In this document: positions 51,573 through 60,955 of the stretch, in pieces
How the letters are laid out: every line of letters begins with the position of its first letter
How positions within the stretch are numbered: the first letter of the stretch is position 1
From: Chitinophagaceae bacterium
GTDB lineage: Bacteria > Bacteroidota > Bacteroidia > Chitinophagales > Chitinophagaceae
Direction of reading: 5' to 3'
Assembly (NCBI GenBank): GCA_024707305.1
Contig: JANPZZ010000007.1
Location: 62,001-126,000 of the forward strand
Length of the DNA: 64,000 nucleotides
Made by a program: the position numbers and the translations under genes
The notes under the pieces: generated by a model
Database searches by the model: none
What the model saw: only the letters and a program-made list of their open reading frames with translations
What the model was told of the DNA's origin: nothing

Positions 51573-52286
51573 CTATCTTTTTCTCACTTTGCTAGCTCCG
51601 CTTGCGTGAACATCACGAACGGCAGCGTCGCCGCTGTAGATGATATGACTTGCGCCACTGGCCTGTGCATATAATTCCTTTTGTGCGGACACTTTTATTT
51701 CGCTGGCACCTGAGGCCTGAACATTTGAAATATCTGATTGCAGATCAAATCCCGAAAACTCGCTTGCCCCGCTGGCATCCACTTTCAATTTGACAACAGT
51801 CCCCGAAAGCGTAATATCCGACGCTCCACTGAGATCGATTTTTGCTTCACCAAACTCTACTTTTCCACGCAAATCACTGGCACCCGACACGTCGATCCGC
51901 ACATTATTCCGTTTCCAGGTATCCACCAACCGGGCATCGGTGGCGCCACTTAACTGCAACGATTCCAAATCTTTATAGGAAATATATGCCCGCAAACGCA
52001 GGTTGCGGGTAGTCCATTTTTCTACTGCAGGCTTGTAAGAAATGTACAGTGTATTGTTTTTTACTTCTACTTTAATATTTTTCTGATATTCCTTCCTTGA
52101 AGCACTTACTGCAACCGATTCCTCCGTGCCGCTGCTTATATAAACATCAAATCCACTGGCAACGGAGATTTTGGAAAACTTGGATACCTGTTTAACTTCC
52201 ACATTTTCGTCTTTGATCGTTGGCTGTGCGAAAATGGGTGCTCCTGCAATCAACAACACCAGGCTCAACATTAAAATTCTTTTCAT
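51573..52286 (-). CDS. head-GIN domain (DUF2807) secreted protein
   Basis: 237 residues with a signal peptide (KRILMLSLVLLIAGAPIFA). The rest is a beta-solenoid of the DUF2807 type with a repeated GAS motif (LSGATDA, VSGASDL, LSGASDI, ASGASEF, ASGASEI, ASGASHI). The family is common in Bacteroidota and is thought to be an outer-surface or periplasmic adhesin-like scaffold. No enzyme motif. Confidence 0.9.
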   Translation of the reverse strand: MKRILMLSLVLLIAGAPIFAQPTIKDENVEVKQVSKFSKISVASGFDVYISSGTEESVAVSASRKEYQKNIKVEVKNNTLYISYKPAVEKWTTRNLRLRAYISYKDLESLQLSGATDARLVDTWKRNNVRIDVSGASDLRGKVEFGEAKIDLSGASDITLSGTVVKLKVDASGASEFSGFDLQSDISNVQASGASEIKVSAQKELYAQASGASHIIYSGDAAVRDVHASGASKVRKR

Positions 52287-52356
52287 ATCAAGGCTATTTT
52301 TAGTGTGATACGCTTCGGCTTTAAAAAATGTTACAGGGCTGTTATTTTATTTCTCC

Positions 52357-52364
52357 TAAATTTG
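52357..52364 (+). promoter_or_regulatory. -7 box TAAATTTG of the TPP-controlled transcript
   Basis: Perfect TAnnTTTG match about 43 nt upstream of the riboswitch. Confidence 0.6.
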
Positions 52365-52406
52365 CATTCAGCTTTTTAAAATCGAAAGCTTTTTAAGTTT
52401 TCAGCG

Positions 52407-52496
52407 TTTCCCGGGGTGTTTGAAGCCGGATCCGGACCAGCTTCAATCTGAGATTATACCCGTAAACCTGATCAGGGTAATGCCTGCGCAGGGAAG
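52407..52496 (+). promoter_or_regulatory. TPP riboswitch (THI element)
   Basis: Conserved TPP aptamer landmarks are all present: CTGAGA at 52448-52453, ACCTGATC at 52466-52473, GGGTAATGCC at 52475-52484 and GCGCAGGGA at 52486-52494. P1 pairs TTCCC (52408-52412) with GGGAA (52491-52495), and the variable P3 hairpin GAAGC/GCTTC encloses CGGATCCGG. It lies 68 nt upstream of the TonB receptor start, so it controls that gene according to thiamine pyrophosphate level. Confidence 0.95.
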
Positions 52497-52563
52497 GAGT
52501 TTCACAATTTCCTTTCTACTACAGCATTTCCCTCTCATTTTTTAACTATTAAATTTTAAAAAA

Positions 52564-54729
52564 ATGAAGAGGATTGCATGGTTCGGCTGCTTACTATTTA
52601 CAGCCACATCGGTCTATTCACAACAGAACGAAAAAGACAGTTTTTATGCCCTTTCCCCGGTGGAAGTGAGAGCCATCCGCGCAGCGGAAATGGCCCCTTT
52701 TGCTAAGACGAACCTGGGCAAAAAAGAAATCAGCAAATTAAATCTCGCGCACGATCTACCGTTTATTCTCAACCAGACTCCGTCGGTTGTGGCCAATGCT
52801 GACGCGGGCAACGGGGTTGGTTATACGGGTCTGCGCATTCGCGGTACGGATGCCACACGGATCAATATCACACTTAATGGTATTCCATTTAACGATGCTG
52901 AAAGCCAGGGTAGCTTTTTTGTAAACCTCCCGGATTTCACGTCGAGTGTACAATCTATTCAGATTCAACGCGGGGTGGGCACTTCATCAAATGGAACGGG
53001 GGCATTTGGTGCCACCGTAAGTCTGTCCACCAATGAAGTCAACAAAACATCGTATGGCGAAATCACCAATGGCTACGGCTCCTTCAATACCTGGAGGCAT
53101 ACCATTAAAGCAGGTACCGGCCTGATTGATGAAAAATTTACGATCGATGCACGACTGAGCCGCATTAATAGCGACGGTTATATCGACCGCGCCAGCAGCA
53201 ACCTCGAAGCGTTCTATCTGTCAGGTGCCTGGTTGGGCAGTGGGCAAACGCTGCGGATGAATATTTTCTCGGGTAAGGAAAAAACCTACCAGGCATGGAA
53301 CGGCGTTCATGCATCTATGCTGAAGACGAATCGTACTTACAACTCAAGCGGAACCGACCGCCCCGGTGAACCTTACGATAACGAAACCGACAACTACACA
53401 CAAACACACTATCAGCTATTCTACGACCGCAACGCCGGAAAATTCTGGAAACTCAATACCGGATTATTCCTGACGCGTGGAAAAGGTTATTACGAAAATT
53501 ATAAAGGAGGAGAATCATTCGACGATTACGGGCTGTCCAATCTTGAAATCAATGGAGAACTGATTGAAGAAACAGACCTCGTTCGACAGAAATGGCTCGA
53601 CAATCATTTTTACGGTCAGATTATTTCGGCGCAATACGATAAAAACAATCACCAGGTAACGATTGGTGGCGGGTGGTCGGTTTACGATGGCGTCCATCAT
53701 GGTGATATTATCTGGGCGAAGTACGGTTTTGATGAAGGATTCCGGTATTATGATGTAGATGCGATCAAGAAGGATATCAACGTTTATGCAAAATGGCAAT
53801 TCCCCATCACTGGCCATTTTATTGGGTTTACGGACCTCCAGTACCGTCATGTTTCGCACGACATGAAAGGTTTTAGTGATAATCCATCCTTACAGATCAA
53901 TCGACGGTTCAACTTTATTAATCCAAAAGCGGGTATTACGTACCAGCAAAAAGCGTGGCAGGCTTATCTGAGTTATGCTGTTGCCAACAAGGAACCAAAC
54001 CGCGATGATTTTGAAGCGAGTCTGGACCGCCAACCCAAACACGAAACACTTCATGATGTAGAAGCGGGTATTTCCTATAATCAAAACAGGTTGATGCTGG
54101 GCGCCAACCTGTACTACATGTATTATAAAAACCAGTTGGTATTGACCGGGCAGATCAATGATGTAGGTGCATACACGCGTCAAAATGTACCGGTTAGTTA
54201 CCGTGCGGGAATTGAATTACAGGCGCAATATAAAATCAGTTCAAAACTGCTTGCAACCGGCAATCTTACACTGAGCGAAAACAAAGTGCGCCGTTTCACC
54301 GAATACCTGGATGAATACGACGCTGATTTCGACTGGATCGGTCAACAGGCAGTTGAACATCGCAACAGTAAAATTGCTTTTTCACCATCTACCATTGCAA
54401 ATGTGGGGTTGCACTGGCAGGCAGCGCCATTGACTAACATCTCACTACTTGGCAAATACACCGGCAGCCAGTATTTGGACAATACAGGCAACAGTGACAG
54501 AAAATTAAACGATTTCTATACGCAAGACCTGCGTGTAACGCATACCGTAAAAAATGTGCTCGTGAAAGAATGGGACATCACTTTCCAGCTCAACAACCTG
54601 TTTAACCGGAAATACGAACCCAACGGATATGCATACAGCTATATATATGCGGGCGATGTTGTTGCAGACAACTATTATTTCCCGATGGCTGGAAGAAATT
54701 TTATGATTGTGGTGACGGCGAGACTGTAG
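52564..54729 (+). CDS. TonB-dependent outer membrane receptor, TPP-regulated
   Basis: 721 residues. Signal peptide (MKRIAWFGCLLFTATSVYS), plug domain (LRIRGTDATRINITLNGIPF, QRGVGTSSNGTGAFGATVSL) and a 22-strand-type barrel ending in an aromatic strand (FMIVVTARL). There is no carboxypeptidase-like N-terminal extension, so it is not a SusC-type protein. The riboswitch makes thiamine or a precursor the likely substrate; that is inferred. Confidence 0.93.
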   Translation: MKRIAWFGCLLFTATSVYSQQNEKDSFYALSPVEVRAIRAAEMAPFAKTNLGKKEISKLNLAHDLPFILNQTPSVVANADAGNGVGYTGLRIRGTDATRINITLNGIPFNDAESQGSFFVNLPDFTSSVQSIQIQRGVGTSSNGTGAFGATVSLSTNEVNKTSYGEITNGYGSFNTWRHTIKAGTGLIDEKFTIDARLSRINSDGYIDRASSNLEAFYLSGAWLGSGQTLRMNIFSGKEKTYQAWNGVHASMLKTNRTYNSSGTDRPGEPYDNETDNYTQTHYQLFYDRNAGKFWKLNTGLFLTRGKGYYENYKGGESFDDYGLSNLEINGELIEETDLVRQKWLDNHFYGQIISAQYDKNNHQVTIGGGWSVYDGVHHGDIIWAKYGFDEGFRYYDVDAIKKDINVYAKWQFPITGHFIGFTDLQYRHVSHDMKGFSDNPSLQINRRFNFINPKAGITYQQKAWQAYLSYAVANKEPNRDDFEASLDRQPKHETLHDVEAGISYNQNRLMLGANLYYMYYKNQLVLTGQINDVGAYTRQNVPVSYRAGIELQAQYKISSKLLATGNLTLSENKVRRFTEYLDEYDADFDWIGQQAVEHRNSKIAFSPSTIANVGLHWQAAPLTNISLLGKYTGSQYLDNTGNSDRKLNDFYTQDLRVTHTVKNVLVKEWDITFQLNNLFNRKYEPNGYAYSYIYAGDVVADNYYFPMAGRNFMIVVTARL

Positions 54730-54730
54730 A

Positions 54731-54785
54731 ATCGATGGTCGATGATCGATGACCGAAGATCGATGGTCGATGATCGATGACCGAC
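54731..54785. repeat. two 28-bp ATCGATGGTCGATGATC units
   Basis: 54731-54758 and 54759-54785 are two nearly perfect copies. They directly follow the TonB receptor stop. The same GATCGATG units occur at 46059-46128. Confidence 0.75.
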
Positions 54786-54796
54786 CTACCGAAGCA

Positions 54797-54845
54797 TTTT
54801 CTGTTAAATAGTAAACCTTCTGGGGGTTTACTATTTAACAGAAAA
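54797..54845. terminator. strong bidirectional terminator
   Basis: 21-bp perfect stem (54797-54817 and 54825-54845) around a TTCTGGG loop, T-rich at both ends. It separates the TonB receptor gene from the convergent rhodanese gene. The rhodanese stop codon (54831-54833) lies inside the stem. Confidence 0.9.
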
Positions 54846-55142
54846 TTTTTCTTCCCAGGCAAGCATGCCGCCCACCAGGTTTTTTGTATTGGTGAAGCCC
54901 ATTGTATCAAGAATCAGGCAGGCCTGACCGCTGCGGTTACCACTGCGGCAATACACAATTACTTCTTCATCTTTCCAGGCGTCGAGTTCTTCAGTTTGCA
55001 TGGTTTGTATTTTTCCCAGCGGCACCAGTTTCCCACCAATATTGAATACTTCATGTTCGTGTGGTTCGCGTACGTCAATCACGTGCAGTTGTTCTCCTGC
55101 ATCAAGTCTGCTTTTTAATTCTTCGGGTGTGATCGTTTGCAT
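54831..55142 (-). CDS. rhodanese-like domain protein
   Basis: 103 residues, a single rhodanese domain. The catalytic Cys is in VIVYCRSGNRSGQA, and the N-terminal motif is LHVIDVREPHEHEVF. It may carry persulfide sulfur; no partner is apparent here. Its stop codon is inside the terminator stem. Confidence 0.92.
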   Translation of the reverse strand: MQTITPEELKSRLDAGEQLHVIDVREPHEHEVFNIGGKLVPLGKIQTMQTEELDAWKDEEVIVYCRSGNRSGQACLILDTMGFTNTKNLVGGMLAWEEKFSVK

Positions 55143-55158
55143 ATGTTGTAATTAATAA

Positions 55159-55989
55159 TTATAAATCTTCGGGGCGGGCAGCGGCACTGGGGTCAACAGT
55201 GTGAATTGTATCCAATACCGGGCGCTCCAGTTGTAGTTTAACATCAATCAACTGGCCCGAGCGAATGTAACGATATCGTTTATCATCGCCCAGGCGATTA
55301 GGATTTTGCCAGTAAATATAAGCACCGCATGTATCAGATACGTCAGGATCGGGCAATACCACGCCGAATGAAATTCCTGAGGCTTCGATCAATGATTTTG
55401 CTTCACAATAGGTTTTACCAATCAATTGAGGAACGAGATATTGGCGATCCCCTACTCCATCACCCAACACTAAATCAATCGGGCTTCCCATTCGGATTTT
55501 TGTTCCCGGCGCAATCTTAGTTCCGTTAAACGATTGTTCAAGCACGGCATTTTTGGCAAAGTCAGGCCTGAACGTAGTATCACCAACACGCAGGTTATAA
55601 TTCTTCAGCGTAAGTTCTGCACTGCGTAAAGAAGAACCAACAATATTGGGCATTTCAATCAATGGAGGAACGGCCCTGTTAATCGTGAGATAAACGGTCC
55701 GGTTCACTTTCACCATTTCGTCTGCATCGGGAACCTGGCGCAAAACCTGCAAAGGTTTGGTGGTATCAACATAAATAGAGTCCAGAATTTCCACAGCAAA
55801 TCCCGCGTCTTCCAGAATCTTTTCTGCTTCACTGTAAGATTTTCCCAATACCTGCGGAACTGTTTTCGACTTTCCATGGTGCGTCATCCAGTCGAGAGAG
55901 AGAATGAACAACAGAAAGATAATAAAGGCGAAAACAAGCCCGGCAAGAATGTTGACCCACAGTGGCCTTTTCGTAATAAATCCAAACAT
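55159..55989 (-). CDS. membrane-anchored PASTA domain protein
   Basis: 276 residues. One N-terminal membrane helix (LAGLVFAFIIFLLFILSL), then three PASTA domains (about residues 38-105, 107-180 and 185-250), each with a V/M-P-x-[VL]-x-G/N start (TVPQVLGKSYSEAEKILED). PASTA domains bind peptidoglycan. There is no kinase domain. It lies 33 nt past ddl on the same strand, which fits a cell-wall operon. Confidence 0.9.
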   Translation of the reverse strand: MFGFITKRPLWVNILAGLVFAFIIFLLFILSLDWMTHHGKSKTVPQVLGKSYSEAEKILEDAGFAVEILDSIYVDTTKPLQVLRQVPDADEMVKVNRTVYLTINRAVPPLIEMPNIVGSSLRSAELTLKNYNLRVGDTTFRPDFAKNAVLEQSFNGTKIAPGTKIRMGSPIDLVLGDGVGDRQYLVPQLIGKTYCEAKSLIEASGISFGVVLPDPDVSDTCGAYIYWQNPNRLGDDKRYRYIRSGQLIDVKLQLERPVLDTIHTVDPSAAARPEDL

Positions 55990-56022
55990 GAGTATAGTCT
56001 GTTAATGAAAATAGTGTATCTC

Positions 56023-57020
56023 TTAGCGGCTTTGTGCGTTTAACGCCTCTTCGAGTAATTTAGTATAAAAATCTTTCAGGTTACCGCCCGCAGCCCGTAC
56101 CTGTTGAGGTACAATACTCGCAGCACTTTGCCCCGGAATCGTATTTATCTCCAGCATATAAGGGCGCCCTGCTTCTTCAGCAAAAATAAAATCAATACGC
56201 ACCACACCGCGGCAATTAAAAATGTTATAGATGTTGCGCGCAGCATCCCTTATTTTATTCGCTATCGATTCATCTACCTCTGCGGGTGTCGTTTCTTTTG
56301 ATTTGCCTTCGTATTTTGCTTCAAAATCGAAAAAAGATTTATCGGCGTCTGCACGTACTTCTGTAAGTGGCAATACAGTTATCTTTCCTTCTGCACGATA
56401 AACGCCCACGGTAAATTCGCGTCCCTGGATCATTTCCTCAATCAATACCTGGCTATCTTCCTTAAATGCTTTATCAATCGCTGCCTGTAATTGAGAAGGT
56501 TCATCTACCTTACTCATCCCAATGCTGGAGCCGCCATTATTCGGTTTTACAAAAACAGGGAACCGAAGACGATCCTGGATATCCGCAACAGCGTACGATG
56601 AATCGCGGAATAAATGAACAGATTCTGCAACAGCGATGCCACCCATTTTTGCAACAGCTACAGTATATCGTTTATTAAAGGTAATTGCGGAAGCAGCAGC
56701 GTCGCAACTGGTATAGGGAATTTGAAGCATGTCGAAATATCCCTGCAGTTTTCCGTCTTCACCTGGTGTGCCATGCATGGCAATAAACGCGGCATCAAAA
56801 TGAATTTTAGAACCATTTAGGGTTACTGTAAAATCATTCCTGTCAACAGGTATGTTCACTCCATCTTCGCCTTTGTAAAACCAACCATCGCGTGTGAGGT
56901 CGATATAATAAATTGAATAATGATCTTTATCAAGGTTACTATGAATAGTAGCCGCTGTTTTGTAAGAAATAACAGACTCGCCGGAATAGCCACCAGTAAC
57001 GAGCGCGATATTTTTTTCAA
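56023..57020 (-). CDS. ddl: D-alanine-D-alanine ligase (start region frameshifted)
   Basis: Makes the D-Ala-D-Ala dipeptide of peptidoglycan. ATP-grasp motifs are clear: KPNNGGSSIGMSKV, VLIEEMIQGREFTVGVY and MLEINTIPGQSAASIVP. The frame is open from upstream of 57000, but there is no start codon in phase; GTG 56859 would remove the conserved N-terminus. Adding one A to the seven-A run at 57011-57017 places TTG 57018-57020 in phase and gives LKKNIALVTGGYSGESVISY, the expected start. About 332 residues. Confidence 0.9.
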
Positions 57021-57362
57021 GTGTTGCGATTTTAGGTAACGTTATAAAATAAGCTTATTACGTTCCGGGTTATAGATTATTGGATAACTATATTTTCTCC
57101 CGCATTTCGGGCCTGAATATAGCAAAATAGATGCTTATTGGCCCTGTACCGTTGCAGGCGAATAGACTTCTTAATGAATAATTTTCAAAATTTCGGGAAC
57201 GCGATGTTTTAAAATAAGAAAGGTGAAGGCCGTTTCTCCTTCACCTTTATACGACGGGAAATATCACCCGCCAAAAGTGGAGTAGCTGAGCTACTCGTGT
57301 ATGAGTCTAAGATAGTGCATTTTTTATACCAAACTTTTCTGTATCGGCATTTTTTATACACA
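57021..57362. other. intergenic region between ferredoxin and ddl
   Basis: No coding frame. It holds two hairpins: AAAGGTGAAGG/CCTTCACCTTT (57219-57248), likely a terminator, and GAGTAGC/GCTACTC (57280-57296). No convincing -7 box for ddl was found. Confidence 0.45.
57219..57248 (-). terminator. hairpin, possible ferredoxin terminator
   Basis: 11-bp stem. On the minus strand TTATTTTAAAA follows. It lies about 115 nt past the ferredoxin stop. Confidence 0.5.
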
Positions 57363-57710
57363 TCAAACGTGCAGTTTGTCCTTTTTCGCCATCAGTTCTT
57401 CTACAGTCTCCTGGTACATTTCATCAGGCACACAGCAGTCAACAGGGCATACAGCCGCGCATTGCGGTTCTTCATGAAAGCCCTGGCACTCAGTACATTT
57501 ATTCGGCGTAATGTAATAGGTATCCACGCTTACAGGTGCATTTTTCTGGTCTGCATCTACCACTGTTCCGTCGAGCAGGGTAAATGCTCCTTTTACAGAT
57601 GTGCCATCCGAAATGGCCCATTCCACTCCGCCCTCATAGATTGCATTGTTGGGACATTCAGGCTCACAAGCACCGCAGTTTATACATTCTTCCGTTATCT
57701 TAATTGCCAT
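57363..57710 (-). CDS. 4Fe-4S dicluster ferredoxin
   Basis: 115 residues. Two clusters of ligands: CINCGACEPECPNNAI near the start and CTECQGFHEEPQCAAVCPVD further on, giving eight Cys for two [4Fe-4S] clusters. It has the longer insert typical of YfhL/FdxA-like ferredoxins. The partner is unknown. Divergent from the acyl-CoA reductase gene. Confidence 0.93.
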   Translation of the reverse strand: MAIKITEECINCGACEPECPNNAIYEGGVEWAISDGTSVKGAFTLLDGTVVDADQKNAPVSVDTYYITPNKCTECQGFHEEPQCAAVCPVDCCVPDEMYQETVEELMAKKDKLHV

Positions 57711-57737
57711 AATTCAGTGATTTAATGGGTAGTGAGT

Positions 57738-57745
57738 TACTTTTG
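57738..57745 (+). promoter_or_regulatory. -7 box TACTTTTG for the acyl-CoA reductase gene
   Basis: Perfect TAnnTTTG match 50 nt upstream of ATG 57796. Confidence 0.5.
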
Positions 57746-57795
57746 CAAAATTGTCACCGGGTTCGCCGATTCAGGCACAAAAATAAACCGCTTAA

Positions 57796-58801
57796 ATGAA
57801 TTTACAATACCGTATCGAACTATTAACGAGATTAGGCCAATATCTTTTATCTGATGACCCGCAATGGACAGCGATAAAAGACAGGGCGGGAGCGTGAAAA
57901 TGGATGGTTTACCCAGGAGTTTATTGAAAAAGCGACCCGTTCGATCGCCCTGGAGTTTCTGAAAAAAGAGAAACTGGAAAACTGGACCGCTCAATACGTC
58001 GTTGCTGATGCTCCCCTTGTGAGAAAGAATGTGGGTGTTGTAATGGCTGGCAACCTGCCGCTGGTTGGTTTTCACGACTGGCTTTGCTGTTTTATTTCCG
58101 GCCATCATATGGTAATAAAACCTTCATCAAAAGATACGGTTTTATTAAAACACCTTTTAGCTGTAATGACAGAATGGGAACCGGAAATGGCAAACTATTA
58201 CCAGTTCTCTGAATTTTTGAAAGGATGTGATGCCTACATCGCAACTGGCAGTAATAATTCAGCCGGCTATTTTGATTATTATTTTTCTAAATACCCACAT
58301 ATTATCCGTCGTAACCGCACCTCTATCGCCCTGTTAACAGGCAAAGAAACCAGCGCGGACCTGCAAGCGCTCGCCGATGATGTGCATTTGTATTTTGGGC
58401 TCGGCTGCAGGAATGTAACCAAGATTTATACGCCCCGGGATTACGATTTTGTGCCACTTCTGGAATCATTCAAAAAATATCTCTACCTCGCCGATCATCA
58501 CAAGTACAAAAACAATTACGATTACAATCTGGCAATTCAGATCCTCAATAAGAAGTTCTATATGACAAACGGATCGATCCTGCTGGTGGAAGACCCCGGT
58601 TTCTTCTCGCCCATTAGCCAGCTGCATTATGAATTTTATGAACCCGGGCAACTGCCCGCTTTAATTGAAAGATTGAATGGCAATGACCAGGTACAAACCA
58701 TCGCAGGAACGCCGACCACACCCTTTGGCAAAACCCAACAGCCATCGCTAACCGATTATGCGGACGGTGTGGACACGCTGCAATTCCTGGTTTCGCTTTA
58801 A
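57796..58801 (+). CDS. acyl-CoA reductase, LuxC-like (frameshifted)
   Basis: ALDH-like fold of the LuxC/acyl-CoA reductase family. Motifs: VGVVMAGNLPLVGFHDW, YIATGSNNSAGYF and the active-site Cys region YFGLGCRNVTKIY. The frame from ATG 57796 stops near 57892. Dropping one G near 57888 gives KDRAERENGWFTQEFIEKAT and continues to 58801. About 335 residues. It would reduce a fatty acyl-CoA or acyl thioester to the aldehyde; the substrate is not known. Confidence 0.9.
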
Positions 58802-59095
58802 GGTTGCATTTATTGCGCCCGTTTCTTTAATCAGGCAGGTTATACATACGCCTGAAAACCAGTATTGGAGAAAACCGCCTTTCCGCCCCCGCTTTTGCCA
58901 TTCATTAACATGAATAAGTTAACTTAGATGTTGGGCCCGAACTACGAAGCTCTTAGTAAATGATTTGTTAAACTGAACAGACGGGAACACAAGTTCTTAT
59001 GTCAGTTTGTTACTTTGTAGGCGTGGGCATAGAAATTGAGACATGCTCCATGTATCATTCAAAAAAATTACTGACCTAATAAATTGAAATAGCGT
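58802..59095. other. intergenic region before the Do-like protease
   Basis: 294 bp, plausibly an extended 5' region. I see no gene, no perfect -7 box and no recognised RNA. A near-match box TTACTTTG lies near 59010. Confidence 0.4.
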
Positions 59096-60624
59096 ATGAA
59101 ATTGAAACAACTATTACTGGTTATTTTAGTTAGCGCTGCATCTGGCATCGGTGGTGTGTGGGTTTACAGCAAATTGAATCCTCGACAAACCACGCTGATT
59201 CAGATGCAGGACGGACAGCTGCCTGTTAATTATGCAGGATATCTTGACAATTTGGCGGAACGTGCAGATCCCATTGATTTTACAAAAGCAGCAAGTGCAG
59301 CAGTTCCGGCGGTGGTGCACATTAAAACAAAAATTCCGGCACGCCGTGTTGCAAATGATTTGCCTCGTTCGCGCGGCAATTCAATGGAAAGACATGTTTG
59401 AGCAGTTCTTCAATTTTGGTCAGCCCATGATTCAACCAGAGCAACGCGCTTCTGGTAGTGGCGTACTGATCAGTGAAGATGGATATATCGTTACCAACAA
59501 CCACGTTATTTCTGATGGCCGCGATGGTGTGGCGGATGAAATCAATGTGACTTTACACGATAAAAAATCATACAAAGCGAAAGTAATTGGCCGTGACCCC
59601 AGCTCTGACCTGGCGGTATTGAAAATCGACGGGAAAGGATTGCCTTATATGATTTATGGCAATGCCGACAACCTGAAACTGGGTCAATGGGTACTCGCAG
59701 TAGGTTATCCCCTGTCGCTGGAAACTACAGTAACTGCGGGTATCGTAAGTGCGAAAGGCCGTACGATTGGCATCAACAGTCGCCAGAGCGACAGCCCTGT
59801 TGAGAACTTTATTCAAACAGATGCTGCCATCAACCAGGGAAATAGCGGTGGTGCATTGATTACTACCGATGGTCAACTGGTGGGTATCAATTCTGCGATC
59901 CTTGCGCCTAATGGCACCTATGCTGGTTATGGCTTCGCCATTCCTGTAAACATTGTTAGAAAGATTGTAAACGACCTGATTGAATATGGAGATGTCCGTC
60001 GCGGTTACCTCGGCATCAGCTACAATCCCAATGCTTCGCAGAACGAGCAACTGGTAAAACAGGCAGGTCAGAAAGACGGCCAGGGTGTTTTTGTACAACA
60101 GGTACCCACAGACGGTGCTGCGCATGCGGCTGGCCTCAGAAAAGGTGATGTGATCCTGAAAGTAAATGGCAACCCTGTTTGGAGTGGAATTGAAATGAGT
60201 GGCCAGATTGCCAGCTTTAAACCAGGCGAGAAAGTGCCCGTTACTTATCTCCGCAATGGTAAAGAGATTACAGCCAACATCGTGCTGAAAGCAGAAAAAG
60301 AGCAAAGTGGAAGTTTCTTATATCGAAATTATTGGTGATCGCCTGGGCCTTGAACTGGAAGAATTGAGTGCAGAAGCAGCGCGTAAGAATGATGTAACAG
60401 GTGGTGTGGTTGTGAAAAAAATTCGCCAGGGCGGCGCCTTCAGTGGCACGCGTATGGAAGAGGGATTTGTAATCACTTCTGTAAATGGCCGCCAGATTAA
60501 AAACAGCGAAGAATTTGCAGCAGCCCTTAACTACGGCCAGGGACGTGTGGTACTTGAAGGTATTTATCCGAATTATTCAGGAACTTATACTTATCAGGTG
60601 AGATTGAATAGTGAAGAGTACTAG
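59096..60624 (+). CDS. Do-like periplasmic serine protease with two PDZ domains (two frameshifts)
   Basis: HtrA/DegP/DegQ family. Signal anchor (LKQLLLVILVSAASGIGGVW). Triad: His in IVTNNHVISDG, Asp in SSDLAVLKIDG, Ser in NQGNSGGALI. Two PDZ domains follow (RGYLGISYNPNASQ onward and GLELEELSAEAARKND onward). The frame breaks near 59383 and near 60303; dropping one A at the second site gives AEKEQVEVSYIEIIG. About 509 residues. It handles misfolded envelope proteins. Confidence 0.92.
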
Positions 60625-60631
60625 AGGAGAT

Positions 60632-60946
60632 GTGAGAATCGGCAAACGGCAAAAGAAATGTGGAAATGAGGAAATGAGGAAATGTGGGAATGAGGAAATG
60701 TGGAAATGAGTAAATGTGGAAATGAGGAATGTGGAAATGAGGAAATGTGGAAATGAGGAATGTGGAAATGAGGAAATGTAATCCTGTCGCAATTGCGTCG
60801 CTATCCGACTAATCTCTAATTGCCTTCTCGAACATCAAAACCTGCCGACAAAAAAGCATAAAATAAGCAGCCCATAAGGCTGCTTATTTTATTTTCACGT
60901 TTGCCGTTTGCCGCTTGCCGTTTTTTGCCGCTTGCCGCTTACCGAT
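60632..60946. repeat. intergenic inverted-end repeat element, copy C
   Basis: About 315 bp between convergent genes. Left end 60632-60654 (GTGAGAATCGGCAAACGGC...) and right end 60892-60946 (TTTTCACGTTTGCCG plus further GCCG units) are inverted. Inside are a GGAAATGAGGAAATGTGG tract (60656-60779), then a core 60779-60900 that is the reverse complement of copy B with about 85-90% identity by eye, including the hairpin. No coding potential. Confidence 0.75.
60857..60892. terminator. hairpin terminator inside repeat copy C
   Basis: 15-bp stem ATAAAATAAGCAGCC/GGCTGCTTATTTTAT with loop CATAA. It serves the convergent protease and amylase genes. Confidence 0.7.
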
Positions 60947-60955
60947 GCTCCCGCA

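Noticed and set aside
51450-51674. Frame rich in CRLPFAVCRLPF-type residues
   Set aside because: It is the translation of the CGTTTGCCG repeat tract, with no independent coding evidence.
60656-60779. GGAAATG repeats considered as a CRISPR array
   Set aside because: Units are short (8-10 bp), degenerate and contiguous, with no unique spacers and no cas genes. They are a simple repeat tract.
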